Assembly (NCBI GenBank): GCA_038253325.1
Contig: JBBSHE010000044.1
Coordinates: 1-21,029 of the forward strand
Reading direction: 5' to 3'
Source of the DNA: JBBSHE01 sp038253325
Lineage (GTDB): Bacteria > Actinomycetota > Actinomycetes > Propionibacteriales > Nocardioidaceae
Length of the DNA: 21,029 bases
The position numbers and the translations under genes were made by a program. The notes under the pieces are model-generated. The model saw only the letters and a program-made list of their open reading frames with translations, ran no database searches and was not told the DNA's origin. Shown here piece by piece: positions 7,857-15,393 of this stretch (position 1 is its first letter; every line of letters begins with the position of its first letter).

Positions 7857-8032
7857 CCCTGAACGGTGTGACGATCCGAATAGCGACGGGGCACGTTCGG
7901 GAGAGGCATTCGAGCAGCTTTCAAGCGCGCGTGATCGCGAACAGGAAACAGCCCGAAGACCCGCTCGGCCGCCAGGTCGCTGACATTCAGCACGGGCGCC
8001 AGCCTGGTGAAGATCTCGGAGCGCTCGCTCAT
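7853..8032 (-). pseudogene. Possible VOC/glyoxalase gene remnant
   Basis: A short minus-strand frame begins with TRLAPVLNVSDLAAERVF, which closely resembles the first strand and helix of VOC (glyoxalase/bleomycin-resistance) proteins, normally 120-140 aa. After this the similarity stops and the frame ends at a TAG sharing bases with the phosphoesterase stop. It reads as the 5' end of a deleted gene directly downstream of the DUF222-HNH gene. No ribosome binding site is seen. A small unrelated protein or chance frame cannot be excluded. Confidence 0.35.
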
Positions 8033-8098
8033 CCGGCCCAGTGTGGTGTCCGGACCGCTGAGCCGGCGAGTCTCACCCGACGTCGCCGCCACGGATCC

Positions 8099-9469
8099 TC
8101 AGCCGGTGGCGCTGAAGATGCGGTGGAGTCGTCGCTCGACCCTGCCCGCAGGCGGTGGCTCCGGTTGCAGGGCGGCTCGGACCAGGGCGTGGCGGTAGGC
8201 GAGCTGCTCGGCGGTGAGCGTGCCGTAGCCCAGCGCCGATGGTGCGAGAGAAACGTACTTCTTTCCGGACGGCCCCGTCCAGATGATGCCGTGCGCATTG
8301 GAGTCGGATCCGCCGGGTGGACCGGGCCCGGACGCAAGTGGCGGTGACAGTCCGCCGATTCGGTCGACGTCGACGAGGATGCCGGGGTGGTCGCGCAGGT
8401 AGTGGCAGCGTTCGCAGTAACCATCGCCGTTGGCTTCATCGGTGGTGCCGCCGGTGGCATGGGGCCGGCGGTGGTCGATGTCTCGGATCCGCGCGCTGCA
8501 TCGGGGGTTTCGGCAGCGGCGGTCTCGGTTGAGGATGAAGTCGCGCAAGGGTCCGTCGAAGCGGCGCCGCCGGTTGTCGGCCGCGACGACGGTGCCGTCG
8601 AGGGGATCGGTCAGCAGCCGCCGGACCCAGGCCTGTGAGCTGGCACCGAGCTCACGGGTCAGGCTGCTCGGTATCGCGCCGTAGCCAACCAGGTCGCTGA
8701 TCGAGTCGTCGGCGCCGAGCAGGGCTGCGTCGCTGAGGACGACCTGCAGCTCGACCGTGAAGGCTTCACTGACCCTGCGGGCGCCGGTGACGCGTTCGAC
8801 GAGCGTGTCGCACATGAGGTGGGCAATCGACCGGAGGTCGCCATCGGCGCGTTTGGCCCGGGCGACGCGGTCAAGGGCGTTGTAGCAAGCGGTGGCTTGT
8901 TCGGCGGGGAGCGTCGCGCCGAACAAGGCCATCGTGTCGGGCCGTGGCGCATAGAAGACGTCCTTGTCGGCGCGTGCCCGGGCGGCTCGCCGGGCAGCCG
9001 CATCCGCATCGATGGCCGCGACTCGTCGGTCGACCATGTCGCGTACCTGGCCGGGTAGCAGGGTGCTGGCTTCGGTGGCGATCTCGGCGTCGATCGTCCG
9101 GCACTGTTCGGGACTGAGCACCCGCGTGCCGTTGACGATCATCCGGGAGACCCAGAAGGCGAGCTCGCCGTTGCCGACCGCTGCCAGCACTGCCGGGTGA
9201 TGCTCGACGAGATCCGCCGCATCGGCCATCATCGTCCGCGCCGAAGCCTGCGAGCAACCGAGCGCGGCGGCGATCTCGAACGCCGATCCGCGTTCGACCT
9301 GCTCGACGTCACCGGGATAGCGGCGGTGCTGCCGGTCGACGTACGCCACGATCGCCTCGACCTGCTCCGCGTAGATTGCACCAACTCGACGCTCCGCCGC
9401 ACCGATCTGGTCGAGCAGCCGGCCCGACAACGCGTCGCCACCAGCCGCGGTCATCGACGAATCAAACAT
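8099..9469 (-). CDS. DUF222 domain / HNH endonuclease (13E12 repeat family)
   Basis: A 456-aa protein of the multi-copy actinobacterial family known in mycobacteria as 13E12 repeat proteins. The helical DUF222 domain spans about 25-300. An HNH nuclease domain follows (about 310-362): C319 and C324 pair with C352 and C355 as a zinc site, the catalytic D332-H333 lie in RDIDHRRPHATGG, and N347 and H356 come after, so it looks intact. A Pro/Gly-rich tail follows. The ATG at 9469 lies 7 nt after TATATT; the frame also opens at a GTG at 9493. Functions proposed for the family include mobile or homing endonuclease; none is proven. It is divergent from metB in a compact intergenic region. Confidence 0.88.
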   Translation of the reverse strand: MFDSSMTAAGGDALSGRLLDQIGAAERRVGAIYAEQVEAIVAYVDRQHRRYPGDVEQVERGSAFEIAAALGCSQASARTMMADAADLVEHHPAVLAAVGNGELAFWVSRMIVNGTRVLSPEQCRTIDAEIATEASTLLPGQVRDMVDRRVAAIDADAAARRAARARADKDVFYAPRPDTMALFGATLPAEQATACYNALDRVARAKRADGDLRSIAHLMCDTLVERVTGARRVSEAFTVELQVVLSDAALLGADDSISDLVGYGAIPSSLTRELGASSQAWVRRLLTDPLDGTVVAADNRRRRFDGPLRDFILNRDRRCRNPRCSARIRDIDHRRPHATGGTTDEANGDGYCERCHYLRDHPGILVDVDRIGGLSPPLASGPGPPGGSDSNAHGIIWTGPSGKKYVSLAPSALGYGTLTAEQLAYRHALVRAALQPEPPPAGRVERRLHRIFSATG

Positions 9470-9476
9470 ACTGACG

Positions 9477-9482
9477 AATATA
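9477..9482 (-). promoter_or_regulatory. -10 box of the DUF222-HNH gene
   Basis: TATATT on the minus strand, in an AT-rich patch that stands out locally, ends 7 nt before the ATG at 9469. A GGGGAGG is present but 15 nt away from that ATG, so a leaderless start is more likely. Confidence 0.5.
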
Positions 9483-9549
9483 AACCTCCCCACCGACAGT
9501 TGCTGCGATGATCTGTCCCTTGTGGATTGCCGCTCGGGACGTCAGACGA

Positions 9550-9580
9550 TTGTCGCCTCGGGAGGTCGGACAAGTAGCGT
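9550..9580 (+). promoter_or_regulatory. metB promoter, leaderless type
   Basis: TTGTCG (9550-9555) and TAGCGT (9575-9580) form a plausible -35/-10 pair with a long 19-bp spacer. The -10 ends 7 nt before the ATG at 9588. No room is left for a SAM riboswitch or a Shine-Dalgarno sequence. Confidence 0.5.
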
Positions 9581-9587
9581 TGCGGCC

Positions 9588-10796
9588 ATGACCTCCCCGT
9601 CGTACGGCTTCGAGACGCGCGCGATTCACGCCGGTCAGGATCCCGACCCCGCCACCGGGTCGGTCGTCACGCCCATCCACGCGACCAGCACGTACAAGCA
9701 GGACGGGGTCGGCGGTCTGCGAGACGGGTACGAGTACTCCCGCACCGGCAACCCGACCCGCACCGCCCTCGAGACCTGCCTGGCCGACCTCGAGGAGGGC
9801 ACCCGCGCGGTCGCGTTCGCCTCCGGTATGGCGGCGGAGGATGCGCTCGTCCGCGTGCTGTGTGCGCCTGGTGACCACATCGTCATTCCTCGCGACGCGT
9901 ACGGCGGGACGTACCGCCTGTTCAAGCACGTCCTCGAGCCGTGGGGACTCACGTTCACACCGGCGAACGGCCACGACCCGGAGGACGTTGCGGCCGCCTT
10001 GCGACCCGAGACGAAGCTGGTCTGGATCGAGTCTCCGACGAACCCGCTGCTCGGGATAGCGGACATCGCGGCGATCGCCGCGGTCACGCACGACGCCGGT
10101 GCCCGGCTCGTCGTCGACAACACGTTCGCCACCCCGTACCTCCAGCAACCGCTGGTGCTCGGTGCCGATGTCGTCGTCCACTCCACGACGAAGTACGTCG
10201 GCGGCCACAGCGATGTCGTCGGCGGAGCCGTGATCACGTCCGACCGTGCGGTCGGCGACGCGATCGCCGTGTTCCAGAACTCGACGGGCGCGGTGCCCAG
10301 CCCGTTCGACACCTGGCTGGTGCTACGGGGGCTCCGGACGCTGGGCGTACGGATGGACCGGCACAGCGACAACGCCGAGCAGGTGGCGGCGTACCTCGAA
10401 GGCCACCCGGAGGTCAGTCACGTCTACTTCCCTGGCTTTCCCGGTCATCCCGGCCACGACGTCGCGGTGCGTCAGATGCGGCGGTTCGGTGGCATGGTCT
10501 CGTTCCTGGCCGCTGGAGGCGAGGAGGCGGCGCGTGCCGTCTGCGGCCGGGCTCAGGTGTTCACGTTGGCGGAGTCGCTCGGCGGGGTCGAGTCACTGAT
10601 CGAGCACCCGGCTTCGATGACGCACGCGTCGGTGGCAGAGTCACCGCTGGCGGTCCCCGGCGACCTCGTCCGGCTCTCGGTTGGCATCGAGTCGGTCGAC
10701 GACCTGATCGCCGACCTCGAGCATGCCCTGGCCGCAGCCCCCGGAAGCGCCGCTCCCGAGAACGTACGGGGCGCAGGTTCCCAGCAGGTGCGGTGA
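9588..10796 (+). CDS. metB: Cystathionine gamma-synthase / gamma-lyase (Cys/Met metabolism PLP enzyme)
   Basis: A 402-aa fold-type I PLP enzyme. The PLP lysine is K202 in VHSTTKYVGGHSD. Other family marks are YEYSRTGNPTR (51-58 region binding phosphate), FASGMAAEDALV, VVDNTFATPYLQQP and LAESLGGVESLIEHP. Synthase and lyase are hard to separate by sequence; the actinobacterial homolog next to cbs (Rv1079) is called metB. With cbs it would complete homocysteine-to-cysteine conversion, or make cystathionine from an activated homoserine. The ATG at 9588 gives the usual N-terminus, GFETRAIHAGQ. It overlaps the next gene by one base, starting a four-gene coupled run. Confidence 0.93.
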   Translation: MTSPSYGFETRAIHAGQDPDPATGSVVTPIHATSTYKQDGVGGLRDGYEYSRTGNPTRTALETCLADLEEGTRAVAFASGMAAEDALVRVLCAPGDHIVIPRDAYGGTYRLFKHVLEPWGLTFTPANGHDPEDVAAALRPETKLVWIESPTNPLLGIADIAAIAAVTHDAGARLVVDNTFATPYLQQPLVLGADVVVHSTTKYVGGHSDVVGGAVITSDRAVGDAIAVFQNSTGAVPSPFDTWLVLRGLRTLGVRMDRHSDNAEQVAAYLEGHPEVSHVYFPGFPGHPGHDVAVRQMRRFGGMVSFLAAGGEEAARAVCGRAQVFTLAESLGGVESLIEHPASMTHASVAESPLAVPGDLVRLSVGIESVDDLIADLEHALAAAPGSAAPENVRGAGSQQVR

Positions 10797-11308
10797 TGGC
10801 CGTCGAGGTACGGCTAGCCTCGCCGGACGAGTATGCGGTCGCCGGCCAGCTCACGCTCGACGCGTACGTCGGCGACGGCTTTCTCGAGCATGACGACGAC
10901 TACGCGACCCAGGTCGGCGATGCCGCACGGCGAGCCCGCGAGGCGGAGTTGTTCGTCGCGGTCGATGCGGCCGCCGGTTCCGGCGCAGCTGAGGTGGTCG
11001 GCACCGTTACTTACTGCCCGCCCGGGTCGTCGTGGCGCGAGCTCGGCGGCGAATCGGCGGGAGAGTTCCGGATGCTCGCCGTCGCGCCCGCCCAGCGCGG
11101 TCGCGGCATCGGGAGGCTCCTCGTGCAGCACTGCATCGACCGAACGCATGCCCTCGGCCTCGACGGCGTGGTGATCTGCAGTCTGCCGTCGATGACCGCG
11201 GCGCATGTGTTGTACGCAACGATGGGCTTCCGCCGGGCGCCCGAGCTGGACTGGGAACCAGCGCCCGGCGTCGTGCTCTGGGCGTTCGCCTGGCCCGGGT
11301 CGACATGA
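10796..11308 (+). CDS. GNAT-family N-acetyltransferase
   Basis: A 170-aa acetyl-CoA-dependent acyltransferase. The core motif A is FRMLAVAPAQRGRGIGRLL, with the pyrophosphate loop QRGRGIG at 100-106, followed by the motif B region AAHVLYATMGFRRAP typical of small GNATs. The ATG overlaps the metB stop (TGATG), with AGGTG 5 nt upstream; its own stop overlaps the next start by ATGA. It is therefore translated with metB and the GlmL-like gene. The substrate is unknown; an amino acid or small amine linked to the metB pathway is possible but not shown. Confidence 0.88.
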   Translation: MAVEVRLASPDEYAVAGQLTLDAYVGDGFLEHDDDYATQVGDAARRAREAELFVAVDAAAGSGAAEVVGTVTYCPPGSSWRELGGESAGEFRMLAVAPAQRGRGIGRLLVQHCIDRTHALGLDGVVICSLPSMTAAHVLYATMGFRRAPELDWEPAPGVVLWAFAWPGST

Positions 11309-12717
11309 GCGCCGTGTTGTGTGTCGATTTCGGCTCGACGTACACGAAAGCCGCTTTGGTCGACGCTGACCGATGCGCACTGGTCGGGACCGCCTCACAC
11401 GCCACGACGCTCGAGACCGACATTCTCGACGGGCTCGACGCATGCCGGAACTCCCTTGCTCCGTTGACGAAACAGTACGACCAGGTGTCCGTACTCGGGT
11501 GTTCCTCGGCCGGTGGCGGCCTGCTGATCGGCGTGGTCGGAAGCGAAGAGCTCGTCACCGTCGAGGCCGGCCGACGGGTTGCACTGTCGAGCGGAGGCCG
11601 GGTCGGACCTGTCTCGTACGGGCTGGTGGACGTCTGCTTGCTCCGAGCAGCCGCACCAGACGTGGTGCTCCTGGTCGGCGGGACCGACGGTGGTGACGCA
11701 GAGGTGTTGCTCGACAACGCCCGCGCTCTCGCCGAGGCGCGATGGACGCGACCTGTCGTCGTCGCCGGCAACGCGGAAGCGACCGACCAGATCGCTGGTC
11801 TGCTGACCGCCGCTGCGACGCCGTTCGTCCTGGCCGACAACGTCGTGCCGCAGATCGGTGTGCTCCGCCCCGAGCCGGCCCGGATGGCGATTCGGGAGAT
11901 GTTCCTGCGGCATGTCATCGGGGGCAAGCACCTCTCCAGCCGGACCGACTTCGTCGCGATGGTGCAGGGAGCGACACCCGACGTCGTGCTGACGGCGGTC
12001 GAGCTGCTCGCGGGTGGACTCGGACCCGACCGGCCCGGTGTTGGTGACGTCGTCGTCGTGGACATCGGGGGAGCGACGACCGATGTGCACTCGGTGACCG
12101 AGATCGAGCCGGAAGACGCCGGACTGTCTCGACAGGTGGTGGCGAGCGTACCGGTGAGTCGCACGGTCGAGGCCGACCTCGGCATGCGGTGGAGTGCGGT
12201 GACGACGGTCGAGGCCGCCGTCGATGCCCACCTGGTGGAAATCCAGGCCGGCCTGGTGGAAGCAGAGCCGGCTGAAGGCGGGCTGACCCGAACCGGCCTT
12301 CGTGCCGAGGCGGCGCGCCGCCGAGCCGATCCGTCGATGCTGCCGGTCACCGAGACGGACGACGCCGTCGACCTGGAGCTCGCTGCTGCGGCGGCGACAA
12401 TCGCGTTGCGTCGCCACGCCGGTCGCCAACAGGTCGTCTTCTCCTCTGACGGGAGGTTGGTCGAACGCTCCGGCAAGGACCTTCGCGACGTGGATCTGCT
12501 GGTCGGCTCCGGTGGCGTGCTGCGTCACCACGGACTCGACCAGGCAAAGGCTGTGCTCGAAGCCGCGACCGGCGACCACGTCGACGGTGGATGGCTGGTG
12601 CCGCGCGGGCCGCGGATCGCGGTCGACTCCGACTACGTCCTCGCAGCCGCCGGGCTGCTCGCGCCCGAACATCCGGTGGCGGCGTACGAGATCCTCCGGA
12701 CCCATCTCGTCCCATGA
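11305..12717 (+). CDS. GlmL/MutL-family ASKHA ATPase (glutamate mutase L-like)
   Basis: A 470-aa actin/Hsp70-fold protein of the GlmL (MutL) family. Its members are encoded with B12-dependent aminomutases such as glutamate mutase and are thought to act as reactivating chaperones. The nucleotide-binding signatures are VDFGSTYTKAALVD (phosphate 1, 7-20), VVDIGGATTD (phosphate 2, 251-260) and LLVGSGGVLRH (398-408, adenosine region). No mutase subunit is encoded in this window, so it is an orphan here. The start ATG overlaps the GNAT stop by 4 nt and the stop overlaps the next start by 4 nt. A partner encoded elsewhere is the simplest reading; a different client enzyme is possible. It is not DNA mismatch repair MutL. 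Confidence 0.87.
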   Translation: MSAVLCVDFGSTYTKAALVDADRCALVGTASHATTLETDILDGLDACRNSLAPLTKQYDQVSVLGCSSAGGGLLIGVVGSEELVTVEAGRRVALSSGGRVGPVSYGLVDVCLLRAAAPDVVLLVGGTDGGDAEVLLDNARALAEARWTRPVVVAGNAEATDQIAGLLTAAATPFVLADNVVPQIGVLRPEPARMAIREMFLRHVIGGKHLSSRTDFVAMVQGATPDVVLTAVELLAGGLGPDRPGVGDVVVVDIGGATTDVHSVTEIEPEDAGLSRQVVASVPVSRTVEADLGMRWSAVTTVEAAVDAHLVEIQAGLVEAEPAEGGLTRTGLRAEAARRRADPSMLPVTETDDAVDLELAAAAATIALRRHAGRQQVVFSSDGRLVERSGKDLRDVDLLVGSGGVLRHHGLDQAKAVLEAATGDHVDGGWLVPRGPRIAVDSDYVLAAAGLLAPEHPVAAYEILRTHLVP

Positions 12718-13070
12718 CGGCGCTCAGGTCGGTGCGGGTCCCCGCGGTCGTCGCGGCCGCGTTGGCGGTCGGTGGAGTGCTCGTGCTGCTCCTTGCATAC
12801 CCGCTGTCGTCGGACCGTTGGCAACGCTGGGTCTACCGGCTCGACGTGGTCGCCTCGGTCGTGCTCACGTTGTACGGAGCCGTGCTGGTCGTCGCCGGAG
12901 CGCTGGTCCTCAGCGACGTCATCCATCCCAACGCATCCACGGATCTACATGCGCTGCGCTGGCACGTGGGTCTGTGGGACGCCTGGTTCCTGGCGTGGGG
13001 CCTCGCGACCGGCTGGACGGTGGTCGCATACCGTCGCGGACAACGCACAAGATCACCGACAACGCATTGA
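12714..13070 (+). CDS. Small three-helix membrane protein (possibly DUF3995-like)
   Basis: A 118-aa inner-membrane protein with hydrophobic segments at about 10-30, 43-68 and 88-106. The tail is short and basic (RRGQRTR), which suggests a cytoplasmic C-terminus. The segment HALRWHVGLWDAWFLAWG recalls the C-terminal end of DUF3995 proteins, but this protein is shorter and the match is only by eye. Its ATG overlaps the GlmL-like stop (ATGA), making it the last gene of the metB-GNAT-GlmL run. No function can be assigned. Confidence 0.7.
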   Translation: MTALRSVRVPAVVAAALAVGGVLVLLLAYPLSSDRWQRWVYRLDVVASVVLTLYGAVLVVAGALVLSDVIHPNASTDLHALRWHVGLWDAWFLAWGLATGWTVVAYRRGQRTRSPTTH

Positions 13071-13107
13071 TGCCGCTCGCGATGACGCACGAGTTCCGCC
13101 GACGCCA

Positions 13108-13133
13108 GCTCATGAGGGGCTTCAGGGATGAGC
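13108..13133. terminator. Weak hairpin at convergent gene ends
   Basis: GCTCAT (13108-13113) and ATGAGC (13128-13133) form a 6-bp stem with a 14-nt loop. It overlaps the MFS stop codon and lies just after the small membrane protein gene. There is no T-run, so the call rests on position. Confidence 0.25.
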
Positions 13134-14765
13134 GACGATCTCGTCGGCGTCGGTCACCGCGGTGGTTGCCCCGCCATCGGCCTCGCTGTTCGGTTCGCCG
13201 TACGTCTCGCCGCCCGGCCCGGACTCCCGAGAGCGCAGGGGCACCTCTCGAATGAAGAACGAAACGGCCAGCGCCACGACGACGACCGGAATGGGGTAGA
13301 GGAACACGTCGTGCAGTGTCAGCGCGAACGCATGGACGACCTGCCCGTGCACGGGCTCCGGGAGCAGCTGGATCTTCTTGACGTTGTTGGTGATGTTGCC
13401 ACTCCCGGTGGGAAGTGGGCGGCCGACCGTCGCAGCCAGATGGGTCGTCAACCGGCTGGAGAGCACTGCTCCCATCACCGCCACGCCGAACGCACCCCCC
13501 ATCGATCGGAAGAACATGACGGCGCTGGTCGCGGTGCCCATGTGGCGTTGGTCCACCGAGTTCTGCACGACCGTGACGAGGATCTGCATCGTGAACCCCA
13601 GTCCGGCGCCCATCACCCACATCGTCGTACCCGCGTACCAGTAGGACGATCCGTCGTGGAGCCGCGACAGCATCCAGAGCGCCACGATGACGGTCGACGC
13701 GCCGAGGATCGGGAACGGTTTGTAACGGCCGGTACGGCTCATGATCTGCCCAGCGCTGATCGACGTCGAGAAGATCCCGACGACGAGGGGCAGCATCGCG
13801 AGCCCGGACCTCGTCGGGCTCATGCCGTCGACGACCTGGAGGTAGAGCGGGATGTAGATCATCGACCCGAACATCGCGAAGCCGATCACGAACCCGAAGA
13901 TGTTGCTGTACGTGAACACCGACTGCTTGAACAGGTCCATGGGGATGATCGGCTCCGTCGCGTGGAGCTCGACGACGCCGAACAGTGCGATCAGGACCAT
14001 CCCGGCCGCGACCAGTCCGAGGCCGACGCCGGAGCCCCAGCCGTCGTCCGGTCCGGCCCATGACGTGTAGAGCAGCAGCGACGAGACAGCACCGACCACG
14101 ACCGCCGCTCCCAGATAGTCGATCTTGTGCTCGCGGCGCACGTGCTCGAGCTTCAGCGCTGCGGACGTGACGACAAGCGCGGCGATTCCGATCGGGATGT
14201 TGATCCAGAAGATCCATCGCCAGCCGGGGCCGTCGGCGAACCAGCCACCGAGAACGGGCCCGAGAACGCTCGAGGTGCCGAAGACGGCACCGAAATAACC
14301 CTGGTAGCGGCCGCGCTCGCGGGGAGGGATGATGTCGCCTATCGTTGCCAGCGCCAGCGCGAACAGACCGCCGCCGCCGAGGCCCTGCAGGCCCCGGAAG
14401 ATGATCAGCTCGTCGATGTTCTGGGCCAAACCGGTGAGCAGCGAGCCGGCGGTGAACGTGACGATCGCTGCTTGGAAGATCAGTCGCCGACCGAAGAGGT
14501 CGGAGATCTTGCCCCACAGCGGGGTCGACGCGGTCGACGTCAGCAGGTACGCAGTCACGACCCACGACAGCTTGTCGAGGCTGTGCAGGTCGCTGGTGAT
14601 GCGCGGCAGGGCCGTACCCACGATGGACTGGTCGAGCGCCGCCATGAACATCCCGGCCATCAGCCCGCCGAGGACGACCAGGATCTGCCGGTGGGACAGG
14701 TACGAGGCGCCGCCTGGGGCAGAGCCGGTGTTCGGCACAGCGGTCGATGTCTCGGGCGCCGTCAT
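13122..14765 (-). CDS. MFS drug efflux transporter, DHA2 (EmrB/QacA) family, 14 TM
   Basis: A 547-aa proton-coupled multidrug exporter in the cytoplasmic membrane. Family motifs are LDQSIVGTALPRI (44-56, DHA2 motif D1), GKISDLFGRR (85-94, motif A) and SSVLGPVLGGWFAD (motif C of antiporters). About 14 hydrophobic segments fit the length. The C-terminus is hydrophilic and Glu/Gly-rich after the last helix. The ATG at 14765 overlaps the marR stop by 4 nt, with GGAGGG just upstream, so the pair forms a marR-efflux operon. It is likely repressed by that MarR; the substrate is unknown. Confidence 0.93.
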   Translation of the reverse strand: MTAPETSTAVPNTGSAPGGASYLSHRQILVVLGGLMAGMFMAALDQSIVGTALPRITSDLHSLDKLSWVVTAYLLTSTASTPLWGKISDLFGRRLIFQAAIVTFTAGSLLTGLAQNIDELIIFRGLQGLGGGGLFALALATIGDIIPPRERGRYQGYFGAVFGTSSVLGPVLGGWFADGPGWRWIFWINIPIGIAALVVTSAALKLEHVRREHKIDYLGAAVVVGAVSSLLLYTSWAGPDDGWGSGVGLGLVAAGMVLIALFGVVELHATEPIIPMDLFKQSVFTYSNIFGFVIGFAMFGSMIYIPLYLQVVDGMSPTRSGLAMLPLVVGIFSTSISAGQIMSRTGRYKPFPILGASTVIVALWMLSRLHDGSSYWYAGTTMWVMGAGLGFTMQILVTVVQNSVDQRHMGTATSAVMFFRSMGGAFGVAVMGAVLSSRLTTHLAATVGRPLPTGSGNITNNVKKIQLLPEPVHGQVVHAFALTLHDVFLYPIPVVVVALAVSFFIREVPLRSRESGPGGETYGEPNSEADGGATTAVTDADEIVAHP

Positions 14766-15256
14766 GATCCCTCCACCCGAGTCTCGGAGTCGGTATCAGC
14801 CTGGAGGTCGGTGGCCAGCTTCGTGACAAGACGCTGAAGCGTGCCGCGGTCGCGGTCGGTCCAGTTGGCCAGGACCTCGCGCAGCTCCTCGAGTCGCCGA
14901 TTCATGCTTGCCGTCAGCAGGCGACGTCCATGGTCAGTGATCGCCACCTGGGTGGCACGTCGATCGTCCGGGTCCCCGCTGCGCTCGACGAGCCCGATGT
15001 CCTCGAGCTGACGGATGTGGCGGCTGATCGTCGATGCGTCGAGGTGCAGCCGGGCCGCGAGATCGCTCAACCGGATGCTGTCTTGGCACTTCAGCGCGTG
15101 CAGGACCGGCATGATCGACGGCTCGATCTCGTCGTCGGGGTGGCGGCTCCTCAGCCGGCGACCGACCTGCATCATGAGAAGGATCAGGGCGTCTTCTGGG
15201 GTGTCACCGAAGACCGAGCCGCCGACGACGACGCGACCGGTAGACGTCATTTGCAT
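14762..15256 (-). CDS. MarR-family transcriptional regulator of the adjacent exporter
   Basis: A 164-aa winged-helix regulator. The recognition region is IRLSDLAARLHLDASTISRHIRQLEDIGLVER, followed by the wing motif DPDDRRATQVAIT, with dimerisation helices at both ends. It starts the marR-MFS operon (ATGA overlap). The ATG at 15256 lies 6 nt after a TATGCT -10 box; an ATG two codons later (15250) is equally usable. The frame runs further upstream through the operator, but that part (HVYACC) is not convincing coding sequence. Repeats around its own start suggest autorepression, with release by a phenolic or drug-like ligand as is usual in the family. Confidence 0.9.
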   Translation of the reverse strand: MQMTSTGRVVVGGSVFGDTPEDALILLMMQVGRRLRSRHPDDEIEPSIMPVLHALKCQDSIRLSDLAARLHLDASTISRHIRQLEDIGLVERSGDPDDRRATQVAITDHGRRLLTASMNRRLEELREVLANWTDRDRGTLQRLVTKLATDLQADTDSETRVEGS

Positions 15257-15287
15257 GCAGCAAGCATATACATGGATGCATGCAGCA
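15251..15287. promoter_or_regulatory. Probable MarR operator overlapping the marR -10 box
   Basis: TGCATGCAGCA occurs twice, at 15252-15262 and 15277-15287, 25 bp apart. Each copy contains the 8-bp palindrome TGCATGCA, so the two also form an inverted pair. Between them, on the minus strand, TATGCT (15263-15268) is a good -10 box for marR. The repeats therefore flank the promoter and cover the start codon, as expected for autorepression. Confidence 0.55.
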
Positions 15288-15380
15288 CGCAAACTAACGG
15301 GGGACACAGCAGGTCATGCCATGCCCTCCACGAACCGCCGATCCATGGGGCAGGATCCATCCAACCTTGCCGGCCGGCTC

Positions 15381-15386
15381 TACGCT
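15381..15386 (+). promoter_or_regulatory. -10 box of ilvA, leaderless type
   Basis: TACGCT ends 7 nt before the ATG at 15394. No Shine-Dalgarno sequence and no clear -35 are seen. Confidence 0.45.
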
Positions 15387-15393
15387 GACGGGT

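Noticed and set aside
8099..9469. Restriction-modification nuclease
   Set aside because: The HNH domain is joined to DUF222, and no methyltransferase or specificity gene is adjacent. The RNA methyltransferase at 3576 is of the uracil-5 RNA type.
9493..9588. SAM or other riboswitch upstream of metB
   Set aside because: The -10 box lies 7 nt before the start codon, leaving no leader to hold a riboswitch.
11305..12717. DNA mismatch repair MutL
   Set aside because: The protein has ASKHA-type nucleotide motifs (DFGSTYTK, DIGGATTD), not the GHKL ATPase motifs of mismatch repair MutL.
14127..14837. Plus-strand frame of 236 codons antisense to the MFS gene
   Set aside because: It is a low-complexity Arg/Asp/Glu-rich shadow with no motif, opposite a well-supported transporter.
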